A model generated the notes under the pieces. That model searched no databases. It was not told where the DNA came from and saw only the letters and a program-made list of their open reading frames with translations. A DNA stretch of 64,000 nt, from NCBI GenBank assembly GCA_013397935.1, contig VZRN01005001.1:1075246-1139245 (forward strand), written 5' to 3'. How positions within the stretch are numbered: position 1 is the first letter of the stretch; each line of letters starts with the position of its first letter. Of this stretch, positions 32,836 through 47,800 are shown piece after piece. This DNA is from Dasyornis broadbenti (taxonomy: Eukaryota > Chordata > Aves > Passeriformes > Dasyornithidae). The position numbers and the translations under genes were made by a program.

Positions 32836-35800
32836 GTGAGTGTGTGCAGGGATCTGCTTTGGGCACAAGGGCTCCATTCATAGAACCTTTGGCTGGTGCC
32901 TGAGGGACCAGGCACAGAGTCCCCGAGGGCTCTCAGACTAAACCTGTGACACAGGAGCCTGGGTGGGTTACAAATCGTCCTCTCCTGCCCTGTGGCCAGA
33001 GAACTGCTCAGGATCCTGCTCGGGAGCCACATCGACCTGTGGTGCTGAGCCTTCTGACGCCCTCAGGGGCAGGCTGCAAGCAGGATCCCTTTTATCCTGG
33101 TCATGGCCTTGCTGTAGCTGGCTTCAACCCAACCAGAAAGACAGGAACGAGACCAAAGACACCCCCATCCTTGGGAAGATCCCCTTGGGAAGATCCCACC
33201 CTGAGACAGCCACTGACAGACTCTGAACCCTTTGGGGCCACGCCAGGGCAGGGGCTGCCCTTCATCCCTCACACCTCTGCCTGCCAGAATTCAGCCCCCA
33301 GTCCTTATTTTCTCCTCTCCAGTGTACAAGGCACTGTAACAGTCCCGTGCCCCTGTGCTGCCAGAGTTATTTGCATTCTGCTCATTACAGCTTTAATTTA
33401 ATCTGCCGTCACAAGCTGCGTGATCAGCATCGCTGCCGTGCTGCAGCTCCACAGCCTCAGGCAGGGCAGGGGCTCGTGGAAGGGCTGGGGAACTGAGCAG
33501 AGCAACCAGACCCACCAGCAGCAGCTTTCCCCGCACCGCCCGAAAATTTTCCAGGGCGCAAAAGATACTCCAGGTGCGAAACAGCAAGGGGAAGCATCCC
33601 CTCTGCTGGGATTCCTGCCAGCGCTGCACTTAGCTTCACTCCTGACACGTTATTCACCCCTCGGAGCCCTCTCGAGCTATTTGGAGAGCTGTGTTGGGCA
33701 TGCTGAGAAGGGCCCTGCTGATTGCCAAATAAACCTGCCGTCCCCACCGGGCCGGCCTTTGAAGTGCCGTGTTCCCAGGGCGGTTGCGGCTCGTCTGCGG
33801 CTCCGCGGTGGCTCGCTCCGTGGTAACACTTTCATGTACAGTATCTGTTTCATATCTCTGTATAATCTCATTAGGGATGCACAGCCAGAGTTACTTACTG
33901 ACATTAGCTCTACTCATTAATAGCATTATTGGGCTTGACCGGTGCTGGGATAATGCCCGGGAGACTCTGTCCCGGCCCAGGATCCCATTACCTGGATTCG
34001 GCGCGATTCGGAAACAAAACCCACTCTGGGATATTTCCTGCAGGGCCGGTGTCCCTCAGGACTTGCAGATTTGCATCACTCCCACCTTTTTGATGGGTTT
34101 TTTTCCAAGGAAGAGGAGATGAGGATTTTGTTTCCCATTGGCAGCACACGAATGTGGGAAGGAAGAGGTCGGGGCAGGTTCTGCCAGCCGTGCCTCCTCC
34201 TCCTCCTCCTCCTGGACCAGACAATGGCCACAGTGTGTGCCCGGCCCCATGTGAGGCTATTACCACATTCTCATTAACCTAATCCCGCTGAAACAAAGGC
34301 TCTTTGCCTCCCTGAGGTGCTAAAACCAGGGGGGAGAAAACACCTGCTATTTTCAATTTTTGCCCCTTGAGTAGCCAAAAACGGCCACTAAACAAGGCAC
34401 TGTTGTTGCAGAGGAGAACGAGTTCATTCTGTACGCCACCCGCTACTCCATCCACCGCTACGACCTCGCCTCGGGCGTCAGCGAGGAGCTGCCCCTGGCC
34501 GGGCTCAGAGGGGCTGTGGCCCTGGATTTTGACTACGAGCACAACTGCCTGTACTGGGCCGATGTCACTCTGGACATTATCCAGGTGAGCCGGCAGCAGG
34601 GAGGCATCACTTCCTTGCGTCCGGGTGTTGCATCCACACCCTGGAATGCAAATGTTTGTCCTGGTACCCCTCCCCTCCGAGCTGTCTGTCACCTGACCTC
34701 CTAAGGAAGTTCCTCGTCTTTTATTCTGATTATTAAAATCTCTTTTTTTTTTTTTTNNNNNNNNNNNNNNNNNNNNNNNNTTTATTTTTAAAATTCTTTT
34801 TTTTTTTTTTTTTTTTTTTTCCCCAGCGTCTTTGTCTCAATGGCAGCTCTGGGCAGGAAATAATCATAAGCACCGGGCTGGAAACAGTGGAGGCTCTGGC
34901 CTTTGAGCCTCTCAGCCAGCTGCTGTACTGGGTCAATGCTGGGATTCCCAAAATCGAGGTACAGCCATGCCCACCTGTGGCAGTGCATGTTTTATCAAGG
35001 AACAAGAATTGCCTGCCACAGATTTCATGTTGCTGTAGCAGTGCCTGTAGCAAACACACCTGTCCTGGCTTTGGTTTTGGGTCTAGGTTGCCAACCCAGA
35101 TGGAGACCTGCGACTCACCGTCCTCAACTCCTCGATCCTGGAGCGACCCAGAGCCCTCGCTCTGGTTCCCCGCGATGGGTAAGAAAGAAAACACCACAAG
35201 TGTTCCCCTGCTATTCCCAAGGGAAACTGCTGATCCTTCACCACTAAATCCTCAGGGAGGGCAGCCTGGAAAGGTGAAAGGCGGGGACAGACACAGCACA
35301 GTCCTGCCCTGTGGAGCTCACTCTCACCACTGCATCCCCAGCAAAGGCACCAGCTGTCCCGGAGCAGAGATCACAAGTTGTTTATTCTCTCCTATCCATA
35401 CATATTCGCTAGTAAATAACTTTTCCTGCCAGTAAAACTGGTCTGGTCAGTGGGGAGAGCCGCAGCGATGCATGAGAAACCGAGCAGTGCTCGAATTCAA
35501 AGAGCCAAATGCAAGTTACAGCTTTCTGGGTTTTGGCCTTGGCTGCAAACGTAGCTCTGACAAACCAAAGCTGTTCATGGCAAGGTAACCTGCAGCTGCA
35601 CTCACACCACAGAGTTTGCAGCTGAAAAGCCTCTGTGCTGCTCATAGACCTGCTGGTGGTGCTCATTAGAACTGCAGAGCTCCCAGTTCAAAGGCGTGTC
35701 GTGCAGGAGAGGTGGAATGTAAAGCATTCCAACCTCTGCCTCCCCTAACCCGGTTCCTTTTGATGAGCTGCTCTGTGAGGATTCAGAGTGGCCTCTCTGC

Positions 35801-38800
35801 CTGCTGCCAGGTTGATGTTCTGGACCGACTGGGGGGACTCCAGAGCTGGCATCTACAGGAGCGACATGGACGGCTCGCTGGCCGGGTGTATCGTCTCGGA
35901 GGGTGTGCGCTGGCCAAACGGCATTTCTGTGGATGACCACTGGATCTACTGGACGGAAGCCTACATGGACAGGATCGAGAGGGTTGACTTCAATGGGATG
36001 CAGAGATCTGTGATCCTGGACAGCCTCCCTCACCCCTATGCCATTGCTGTATTTAAGGTTTGTTTTCCCGTTGTCATTTTTTGCGTAGCACGCAGGCTCT
36101 GAGGTTGGTGCTGGAGGAGCGCTGAGCACCCTGAATTTGAAGGACAGGGATGTGATTTGGAGCAAGCACGATGCTTGTTCTCTTTCTGCTCCTGGCACAT
36201 TCCCACAAATCCCTGAAACGAGCAGGCAGGTGCAGGCAAACCCAAGACCAACATTGCCAAGCAGCTGCACTGCATTTTGCCACTCAGCAGATCACTCTGT
36301 CACCCACATTGCTGCTCAAATCCCTCCTCAGGTCTTCCCCTTCCTCTCCTGTGGTGGTCAATGGCATGGACTCCACAAGATGGGGGTCAGCAAAGACATT
36401 TCATTGCAAAAATCCAGGGTTCCTAAACGGTTCCTTTGTTCTGAGTTCCCAACCTCGTGAGGCACAACAAATGTGTTGAACCAACCCCCATGAACCACGG
36501 CAGGAACACGCATCAGGTGGAACCAAGCAGCAGCCCCACGCTGGGAGCACCCATTGGCTCTAACAATTGTTTTCCAGCTCTGTCACTTGTTTTTCACCTC
36601 TGCTTCAGCTGAGCCATTCCCAGAATGCTCTCTGCTCAGCCCGAGGAGCAGAAGTGAGCGAGGATTTTACGAGGGCAGCGAGGCCCTCCCTTTGCGAGGC
36701 CTTTCTGCTCCGCAACATTCTCCCCCTTGGCTTGGGGACACTTTTCACTCTCAATGTCCCCCCACATCCAGTATTTAGTGTAATTCGTGCAGGTAGCACT
36801 GCTGAGCACGGCCCCAGTGGTGCCACTCCTCGCACTAAGAGCCAAGCCTGTGTTTCAGAATGAAATCTACTGGAACGACTGGTCACAGCTGAGTATTTTC
36901 AGAGCATCCAAAAACAGCGGCTCCAGGATGGAGATCTTGGTCGGCCGATTGAATGGGATCATGGATATGAAAATCTTTTACAGAGGAAAGACAACAGGTA
37001 ATCATGCAGCTGATCTTCCCTGGGATTTAGAAATGTGTTCATCCCCCATTTCCACAGGTTCCCAGGCCACCGGGCCATTCTGGCTGGCATTTCCCGAGCC
37101 TGAATATATATCCCCATTCCTGCAGGCTTTGAAGTGTCAGGCACAGTCACAAGGAATGAGTTTCATGAGTGGTATATGCTGGGTTTTGGCTGCCAGGAAA
37201 GGTGCTCCCCATCAGGGAGAGAGCTCGTAGGTGCACTCGGCTGCGGTGGCACTTCCTGGTTTATGTCACAGATCACAGCTTTTCCATGCAAAATTTTGTA
37301 TGGACCAAAACCCCGCAGGGTCTCAGGGCTGCACCAGCTTTGTCCTGCTTTAAGCATCTGTGGGCTGTGACAAGGCAGTGCTGACCCCCGTGTGCTGATT
37401 GTGCTCTTTATGCCCATTTCCGGGTGGCTACAAGACCACAGAAGGGCTCGGCCAGTCAGCAGCCTGGGGGGACAGGAGGCGCTCTGGGGGTGTAACTCAA
37501 ATCCTTTCTGAGAATCCAAAGCCACTTGGATGAGTTATGTCCATCGAGGGCCAGTCTTTCCCCTGGAACAAATGGTTCTGTGCATTCCCAAGGGTGATCT
37601 CAGCACTGAGCCCTGCAGAGCTGGCTCCTGGCAGGGTCTGAACCCAAAGCCTGGTGAAACTGGGATTCCCGTGCCTCTGTCCTGGGCTGGCAGGTGACAC
37701 TGGGATTCCCGTGCCTCTGTCCTGACATTGTCCCCTTCCTCCCTGCCCTGCCCCAGGGGAGAACGCCTGCATCGCCAAGCCCTGCAGCCTGCTCTGCCTG
37801 CCCAGGTCCAACAACGGCCGCAGCTGCAAGTGCCCCGAGGGGGTGGCAAGCACCGTGCTGCCCAGCGGGGAGCTCAGGTGTGACTGTCCCCACGGCTACA
37901 CCATGAAGAACAACACTTGCAGAAAGGAAGGTAAAGCCCTGCTTGGCTCTTGCTGCTGCTCGCTGCTGAGGTGGCTCCTGCCATCGGGAGAGGTCGGCGT
38001 GACCTGTCCTCTGTGGAGGAGGAGAGTGGCCCATTTCTGGAAGCACAGCCTCATGCCAGCTTGTTTTTGTTGTCCCTCCTGTCCCAGAGAACACGTGCCT
38101 GCCCAACCAGTACAGGTGCTCCAACGGGAACTGCATCAACAGCATCTGGCAGTGTGACAACGACAATGACTGCGGGGACATGAGCGACGAGAAGAACTGC
38201 CGTGAGTGTCCTGCCTTGGTGGCATCGGCCTGGCCAAAGCCAGGTGTCTGCTGTGGTGGCATCACCCCTGAGCTGATGCTCCACACTCCTTTCACAGTCA
38301 GCGAGAGCAGGGGTGCTCTGGGGGTGTCACTCAGCTCCTTTGGTGGAGTCCCAGAGCCGGTTGGGGTTGGATGAGTTTTGTCCCAATCCCCTTGACCAGC
38401 TCAGGTGTCAGTGTCTAAAATTTGGTGAGACTGATGCCAACTGTCTCTCACACTAATTGTCTTCTGAAGCTAATTAAGGGCGCAGCCAATGAGGAACAGA
38501 GTGCAGATAGTGCTGACGTGGGCCTCTTGTTGAGCTAATGAATCAAGTTCACACATTAAAGATGGAGGTCACCCTTCTGGGCAAAATTAGGGGCTGCCAA
38601 TGCATGCAGGAGGGGCAGATGTTCCACAGCTTCTTCCTCCTCCTCCTTCTCTCTCCATCAGCCACCACCATGTGTGACACCGAGACCCAGTTCCGCTGCC
38701 AGGGCTCGGGGACCTGCATCCCCCTGTCCTACAAATGTGACCTGGAGGACGACTGTGGGGACAACAGCGACGAGAGTCACTGCGGTGAGTGTGCTCCCTC

Positions 38801-41800
38801 AAACCTCCTCCCCGGTGCGAGGGTGGGCAGCTGCTCTCAGCACCTGCGCTGCTCAGAGCTGCTGCTCCTCTGGATGCTGCGCAGAGGGGATCTCGGGCAA
38901 GATCCCCCTGTTTATCCAGCCTGCCCCCCTCCTCGTTTACTGGGGCTGGGAAATGGGGACAGGACCGTTGTTTACAGGGTATTTGGAAATTAGGGACAGG
39001 ACCAGCATGTACTGGGAAATGAGGGACAGGAGAAGAGAGTGAGGTCGTGTGCCGGTTCTTCCCTTCACCGTGTTCCACCTGGGAGACTTCTGTGCCGTTA
39101 CCCACTTCTGTGCCGTTATCCACTTCTGTGCCATTATCCAGCTTTCCTGCTCTGCTCTTTCGGTGTTCCCGTGCCCTGAAGCCCCATATTTTGTTTGCAG
39201 AGGCTCACCAGTGCAGGAATGATGAGTTCAGCTGCAGCTCAGGGATGTGCATCCGCCTGTCCTGGATGTGTGATGGGGATAACGACTGCAGGGACTGGTC
39301 TGACGAAGCCAACTGCACTGGTGAGTGCTTGGGTGCAATCCAGAACTGCAAACACTTTTTCCTTCCAGCCTGGGAGACATTGCCAGTGTCTTCTGCCGTA
39401 GCTTCCTTGCTTCTCACTGTGGGGTGATGTGATGTTCCAAACCCAAGGGTTTTCACTCCAGTGCCTTCAACTCAGCAGGGAGTCCCACGTGGAACAGCCA
39501 CTCTTGTTTTTACTTTCAACTCACACTAAAGCAGCCTGGCTGGCAGAAATAACCTTGTTCCTACTTTATGCCTCCTGTGCAGCAAGTCCTGGGAGCCCCA
39601 CTGTGTGTTGGCAGCTGGAAGTCACAAAACTCCACCCTCCTCACCACCTCAGTGACGTTCCTCAGCAGCCTCCTGAGGTTAACACCCACACAGAGCCTTT
39701 TTCTCAGTAGAAAAACCAACAGATAACAGTGTATTGGACTTTCCAACCAAAAACAATCAAGCAAAAATATCAACCAAGCCAAAAACCTAACTACTTGCGA
39801 GAGAAGAGACATCTGAGGGTAGGCAGAGCATCAGCCCGTCAGTGAAAGACACGAGACTGTACTTCTCAAGCAGTACATGGGATATTTCATGATAAAAGCA
39901 GTGCTTTCCATGGCATGTGGCAGAGATCCATGGGGCTGGGGGAGCCTGGAGGGACCAGGACAGCCCCTGGGAATGCTGGCAGCAGCTTTGCTCTGTCAGC
40001 CCGGAGCCTTTGGGACAGAGAGTGGCACCAGCTGCTGTCCTGGGGCTCTGGCACGAGGATTTAGGAGATCCTTTTCAGGATCTGAGCTCCTCTTTGCTCA
40101 CCCCTGTGGCATTTGCTGTGCCTGGAGCACCCAGGGCTGCAGCCTGCTGGATCCTGGTCATTAGTATTCCACGAGCATGGCTTTTTAAGAAGGTTTAATT
40201 CATATTGGTATCACTTATCTCTCATATGAGTTTCTCCAGAGAGAACTACTACGGGAAAGGAACCTACTTCAAAAAGCGTGTCGGGTTTGTAAAGCCCAAA
40301 GTTGGAATTATCTAAGAGGATCACAATTATTTGAGGAACATTCCATCTGACTTCACCGGGCTGCAATTACTGGTCTTATCTAAAATAATTACATTTCACG
40401 CTGAATACCTAATAGAATATTACTGCCACCAGATTGGACTATTTTGAAATATCTGCGAGTGCATGTCACTCTCTAACCTAAATCTCAGGATCGTGCCGCT
40501 TAATTAAGTCGAACATCGCTTTTCTCAGTAACTCCGAGCGCTCACCTGGTTGAGGAGCAGGATTTGTGACTCCAAAGCGACAACACAAACCAGGCTGCAA
40601 ACCAGATACCCCACAGGCAGAGATTTCCCTGACAGGAGCCTAAGGAAAACCCCCAGGGAGAATTGTATTTCTTGTTTGCTTTGGCAACATAGAAGAGCCT
40701 TGTTTGCCGTAATTAACGCCGTCTCTGACTCTGCCCTGCCCTGCACGGGCACTCTGCAGCTCTGCCAAGCCTTGCTCGATCTCGGGGACATTTCTGGCCA
40801 CCTCTGGCACGATGCCATCGCTGCCACCTTTGCCCACACACCCCAAGGACTGAGATCAAAGGGAAAGAGGCTGCTGACTTTGGGGAAAGCTTTGGCAGAT
40901 CTCTACCCTCCAAAAGCCAGCCCTGAGGCACAGCAGGCTTGTGCAGGGAGAGGGAAAGGCCTTGGGGTCCACGGGCTGGTTGCTTGTGCTGGGAGCTGCC
41001 GTGGTGGGAGATTCTGGTGCAGGGGGTGGTGGTGTGGCTCGAGTCCCTCTCAGCTCAGCAGGACGTGGTGGCAGCCCACGCTCAGGTGTCCCCTGCTCTG
41101 GTTTCAGCAGTTTATCACACCTGCGAGGCCTCCAGCTTCCAGTGCCACAACGGCCACTGCATCCCGCAGCGCTGGGCGTGCGACGGCGACGCCGACTGCC
41201 AGGACGGCTCTGATGAGGACCCTGCCAGCTGTGGTAACGTGTCCTCTGTGTGTGTGTGTGAGCGTGGGCTCTGCCACGGGGTGGGAGGGATTTCTCACAT
41301 CCGCTGAGCCAAACCAGCAGCAAACTCAGGGGGACACCCCCCACCCCTCCAAAAGTAGGCGCAGAGCGAAGGCAACCGTGGCTTTTTGTAGCTAATTAAT
41401 CCAGCTTGAGCAAAAACCAGAAAAACACACAGCATCCACCCAATTCTGAATTTCAGAGAAGAAGTGCAACGGCTTCCAGTGCCCCAATGGCACCTGCATC
41501 CCAACCAGCAAACACTGCGACGGCATCAACGACTGCTCCGACGCCTCGGATGAGCAGCACTGTGGTGGGTACTGGGCTCAGGGGGAGCTGCTGGGCCCCA
41601 GCAGCAAGGGCTGACAGCATTTCTGCTCTGCCCAAGCCTGTCCCACTGGGAGTAAAGCCCTGGGAGATAATGGGGAAAGCCTTAGTTAGCATTCGGGAGC
41701 CCCCTGGGAAATGGGCGGGTCAGCAAAAAGTGCAGACTGGGATGGGCTGGGAGGGACTGAGAGGACACTGCTAGGGGGGTGACCAAACCCTCCCTGGTGC

Positions 41801-44800
41801 CTGTGCCCACCCTGAGGGGTTTTTGGGTGAGAGCAGCCTGTGCAGGGACACAGCTCAGGCCACCTGCCTTGGGAACTTTCCTGAAACGCTCCGGCAGCAC
41901 TCAGGCCTGCGCGGATCCCAGCGGCGACACTGCCGCTTGCAAGGACAGCAGAGGTGCTGCCACCCCCTGTGTCACCCCCTGACCCCTGTCCCTGCAGAGC
42001 CCCTGTGCACTCGCTACATGGACTTCGTGTGCAAGAACCGGCAGCAGTGCTTGTTCCACTCCATGGTGTGCGACGGCATCATCCAGTGCCGGGACGGCTC
42101 GGACGAGGATGCCAGCTACGCTGGGTGCTGTAAGTGTCCCACTGGGCAGCTCTGCCCAGGGAGGGGTGGGCACAGAATGAAACCAGAGGAATGCACAGAA
42201 CCACGGTGCCAGAAAGCTGCCAGCTCTCCTAGGAGGTGGCTCTAGACTGCGATGCTTTGCTTTGAAATCCGGGATTGCCTCTGATTGTGCTCCTTCCTAC
42301 TCAAGCTTCCCTGAAGCCCTTGATCTTTACACCAAACCTCTCTACTGCCCTTGATCTTTACACCAAACCTCTCCCTGCAGCCCAGGACCCCGAGTTCCAC
42401 CGGACCTGTGACCAGTTCAGCTTCCAGTGCCAGAACGGCGTGTGCATCAGCCTGGTGTGGAAGTGTGACGGGATGGACGACTGCGGCGACTACTCCGACG
42501 AAGCAAACTGTGGTGAGCAGCACCCCCAGAGCCTCCTGCCACTGCAGCACCATCTTTGAATTTCAGGAGCATGGAGTCCTGTCTTCCTCACGTTTTCACT
42601 CGTGAGTGTGCATGCATGTGTTGAATGTGGCTTTCCCTGTGCATGTCACATGGAGGTCGGTATCATTTCCCTCATACTGCAGGCAGGTAAAGTGAACACG
42701 CTGAGAACCTGGCACATCTTGTGCTTGACTAACTCTGATGTGGCCATATTTACTGCACAGGCTCCCAGCCCCCAGCAGACAGGCAGCTCGCAGCCAAACC
42801 CGATATTTACCACTGTTCCCTGGGTGGCTGTAGGAGCTGTACCCAGCCAGGCGAGGCAGCTGCAGCCTCATTTCGGAGTTGTAGGCTTTGCTCCTCCATT
42901 TCTGCCATGCTCTGGTGAATTCTGCTCTGGTTCTGAAATCAGGGGTGGTGTCTGGCCACGAAGCATTCAGACGAAGCTGCGGTGGCAACAGAGCGAGGGC
43001 TGGGAGGAATGGGAACGCTGGGGATGGAGAGAAAGGAATGTGTTTGTCCTGCTCAGGGTGATGCTGTCAGGGCCAGCCTGAGCTGCTCCCAGCTCTCTGC
43101 TGTGCTGAGGGCTGCTGAGGTGACCCTGTGGCTCACAGGACTCTCCTTCCCTTGCCAGAAAACCCAACAGAAGCCCCGAACTGCTCCCGGTACTACCAGT
43201 TCCAGTGTGGGAACGGGCACTGCATCCCCAACCGGTGGAAGTGCGACCAGGAGAACGACTGCGGGGACTGGTCTGATGAGAAGGACTGCGAGGGTAAGGA
43301 CACAGTGCAGGGGCTGTGACATGGGCTGTGACACGCTGAAGGATCACTCTGACTTCCCACAGCCCCTGTGGCTCCAAAAATCCCCCATGAAGGGGCTGAG
43401 TGTGCGCTCTTGTGCATCTTTTTACTCTGTATTTTTGGATACCCCAATTACAGACCCAATGCAGATGGAAACACTGGGCTTGTGGTGCCTTCTCTGCTCC
43501 CCACCTCCCTCGGGGTCAGCAGGGAGCAGGCAGAGCTTACACAGGAGCAGGGACCTCAGGTCATCTGTCCCTGGTGTATTTTTAGGCTCTCCAGTTCATC
43601 CCATTACCACCCTGATCCCCCCGACGTGCCTGCCCAACCATTTCCGCTGCAACAGCGGCGCCTGCATCATGAACGGCTGGGTGTGTGACGGCTACAAGGA
43701 CTGCACCGATGGCTCTGACGAGGAGGCCTGTCCCACCTCCAGTAAGCTTTCCCCTCCCTTACCCCTTCCCTTTTCCCAGATCTCATCTCCAAGGAATTCT
43801 GGCCTTTCAGAGCCTCGCCAGGTTATGGGGTTAAATTGCACCGTGGTGTAAAATGTCCTCTGGCCCTGGGGTCACCCTCCTGCCACCAGCTGGACACTGC
43901 TCCAGCGGCTGAGCGGGACATTCCCTGCAATCCAGAGGCTTTCCCAGCCCTCTGCAGTCAGGAGCGGGGATGGCTGAGGCGTCACGCCATCCTGCTGCTG
44001 GATGGAAGGAGATTGCCATCTAGTGGAGTCGGGACCTGGGGACAGCGTTTGGTCCCTGCTGGTGGCGGCGCCAGCCCGGCCGCGCCTCGGGTGCTTTCCC
44101 CCCTTCTCTCCCTGTGCAGGACCCAACGCGACAGCCACGTCCCCTGCGCTGCCGGGGCGCTGCAGCCGTTTCGAGTTCGAGTGCCAGCAGCTGCACAAGT
44201 GCATTCCCAACTGGAAGCGCTGCGATGGAGTCAGGGACTGCCAGGACGGCACGGACGAGAGGAACTGCCGTAAGTGTGGGCCTGGGACAGAGTCCCACCT
44301 GGATGCTTCCCTTGGGAATCACAGAATGAACCAGGTTGGAAAAGACCTTTAAGATCATCAAGTCCAACCTATGACCTGACACCTCCACATCAACCAAACC
44401 ACGGCACTCAGTGCCACGTCCAGTCTTACTTTAAACACGTCCAGGAACGGTGACTCCCTCACCTTGTGAGGGCAGGGAAGCCTCTAAGGAGGCTTTGATT
44501 GCTGGCGAAATCCTTGCAGAAAAGGTTCCTTTACAGAAAACAGAAATCCTTTACAGAAAAAAAAAAAAAAGACTAAAAGGCCCAAGCAGTGCTGTTCCCA
44601 TTAGAAGTCCAGTTGTTTCTCATGGGATGAGCTCCAGGTTCTTCTGAAGATGCAGCCAGAAGGAGACAGCCCAGTGTCTGACACATCAGCCTGAGCTCCA
44701 TCCCTGACACGCAGCCTCCTGCGAGCAGCCCAGCGCTGCTGAGGGAGCTGCCGTGCCTCGAGTGCTGAACTGTTGTGCTTTTCCAGCTACTCAGAGCAGC

Positions 44801-47800
44801 CTGTCGTGCCCCAGTGGTTTCAGATGCGAGGATGGGGAGGCCTGCATCATGCTGTCGGAGCGCTGTGATGGATTCCTGGACTGCTCAGACAGCAGTGACG
44901 AGAGGAACTGCACAGGTAAGCAGCAGCTCTCTGCCATTCCTCACTGCCCGCTCCCTGTCACACACAGAGGTGCTCTCCTGGATATGTGACCTCTCCCTCC
45001 CAACATCCTTGATTTATCAGCCTCTGTTCACTTGTCCAAGCTACCTCCTCACCCATTTATCACCAGCTGGGACAAACTTCCCAGCAGCTTCTGCACTGAC
45101 AATTTGTCTTCCAGCAGCCTCAGACACAGAAAAAAAAAAAAAATAGTTTTAGGATGGATAGGAGCAAATCTGTCTATTTTACATGGCCAACAGGGGAAGC
45201 AAGAGTCTCCTGCTCTGCCTCCTTTGCAAGGTGACCCTGGGGGACATGGCACGTGCCCTGCTGCCACCCCTGGTCACGCCACACTGGCCCTTGGTGGCCC
45301 TGTGGAGGCAGAGGGACAGAGCCCGCCCCAGGCTGATAACAGCGATCGATCGCTGCCTGCGGCCAGCCATGAGCTTCAGCTGCCTCCCCGCTGAACTGCT
45401 GGGGGGGCTGAGCATCAATCAGGTTTAGTTCTTTAATTAAATATTGATTGGGAGAGGCTGGCAGGTTCAGGGGAGGGGGAAGGAGCTGCTGAGATGCACG
45501 GCTCGGCTGCAGTGCCGAGGGAAAACCATTTCTTTTCCCTTGGAAAAATCATCTTGTCGTGCCCGTCCGTGGGCCCACGTGCCTGCTGGATTTAATTCCA
45601 GCTGTTTGGGGAAGGCAACGCAGCAGCAGTTTGCCTCTGCTCTGCTTGGTTTCTACACAGCACCAGAGCTGAGCACCCCAGCAGAGCCAACCCTCAACAC
45701 CGGGATTTGGGCTCCAACACGTGGAGAGAGAGGGAGAGAGAGCAGGGAATGGCCTGGTGGGAGCAGGGCATGGATTTGGGGCATTTCACATCAGCACTTC
45801 CCATCCCCATCACCGCCAGGGCTGGGCTCCACGGTGCTTTTATCCCCTGAATGCCTCTGGGAAGGTCAGGCAGTGATTCAGGCACAGAGCTCACCCCAAA
45901 CTTGAATCACGAGGCTTTGCTTGGCTGCTGCTGCTCAACGCGAGCTGTGATAAGGAAAAACACGCACAGAAAGGCCCTCGATGATGACAGGGACAGCACA
46001 GACTGACCACGCCAGGAGAAGCGTGACACTGATCAGCTTTCGCTCATACACTTGCAAAATGCTCAGTATTTCATCGACAGCCGCACTTTATCTTTCCTTA
46101 GGGGAAAGGGGACATTTGCATGACGCAGCACGAAGACATTTTGGGTAGAACCAGGAGTACCAGGAGTAAATTCCTGCTCTGAACTGCCCTCTGTGAGCCC
46201 AGCCTTCTCCAGGATAATTTACACATCCCATTTAAGTGGTGCAGACAGTGCAGACACTCCTTCAGCCAGTGCTCTTTCTACCTCCCCTGTTGCTCGTGTT
46301 ACAAACAAAACTCCTGTTTCTCTCCTGGGCACAGGGTTTGTCTCCCTGCAGTGAATTAACTTTTCCCCTTGCCTCTCAGATGACACAGTTGTGTACAAAG
46401 TCCAGAACCTCCAGTGGACAGCTGATTTCTCTGGCGATGTCACCCTGACGTGGGCTCGCCCAAAAAGGATGTCCTCGACGTCCTGCGTCTACAACATCTA
46501 CTACAGGTACATCACCCCTTCCCTGCCGCTGTACCGGGTGAAGAGGAGAAACGTGAGCACAGGTGTGCCTGGATTTACTGCAGGGAACCGTGCAGAATCG
46601 AGCCTGAAACATTCAGAGTTCCTTAATCAAGTTCTGCTTGGAAAATCTAATATTTGATAGCAAAAGAGACACAAAGTAGGTGCACCAAGGGGGCGTTCGT
46701 GACAAACTGTATTGGTTTCCTCCTTGATTATTTACTTAGACAGTAGAATAGTTATATTCTTTTTTTTTTTTTCCCAGTCTCTTTTTTTTTTTTTTCTGGG
46801 TCTCATCTTTGTGGGACCATTAACAGCGAGAACAAAAATAATAAATTTGAGAACAGCAGCTCTAGAAAAGCTCGGGGGCTTTTAAGTCACCAAGCCATGG
46901 TTAGTTCAGGCTTTCCAACAGCATCTCTTCAAGACTGGTGCTGTGGCTTTACCAAAAAGAAAAATAAGCAGCAACCTTTCAAAATGGTTCCATTTTTTTG
47001 GTACAATCTGTGTCCCCTGAGCTAAAAAAGCCCATCCTGACTGGAGCTGTGTGACTCTCTCACGCAGGATGGTCGGTGAGAGCATCTGGAAGATCTTGGA
47101 GACCCACAGCAACAAGACCAACGGAGTTCTGAAAGTCCTCAAGCCTGACTGCACCTACCAGGTGAAAGTGCAGGTGCAGTGTCTGAGCAGGGTCTACAAC
47201 ACCAACGACTTCATCACGCTCCGGGCGCCCGAAGGACGTAAGCAGAGCTGCTACTCCCAGCAATGCCTGGCAGATTCGCGCTGCTTTGGTCTGAAAAGCA
47301 GAGATATCCCTGCTATGAACGAAAAGGGTCTTTCCATGGGCTTGGGAATTGTGCTGGACTGGCAGAAAGCAGCATCCACCCTTTTTGTTCCGATTTTTCA
47401 GGGAGATGCTGCTTTTCCCTGCGCACTTTTTTTTTTTTCCCCTGCTGCTTTTCTGGACACGCCACTGTGACTGTCACTAATATTTCTCTTTCTCTCACCA
47501 GTACCAGATGCTCCCCTCAACCTTCAGCTGTCCCTGAAGAAAGAAGCTGAGGGTGTGGTGATGGGCTGGTGGAGTCCCCCCGTGAACGCCCACGGCCTCA
47601 TCCGGGAATTCATTGTGAGTGCCCGTGAGGGCTGAGCCCAGCTCGGTGGGCTGGGGACAGCAGCACTGCCAGAACACAGCCAGAGGGGGTGGGCCTGGAA
47701 TGGGACATTTTGGGCAGGAAATTTGCTGGGAGCATTGGGCAAGTTGGGAGAAGAAGAAATCCTGCAGGGCTCTAGGCAGCACCACAGTTCTTAATTTCAT

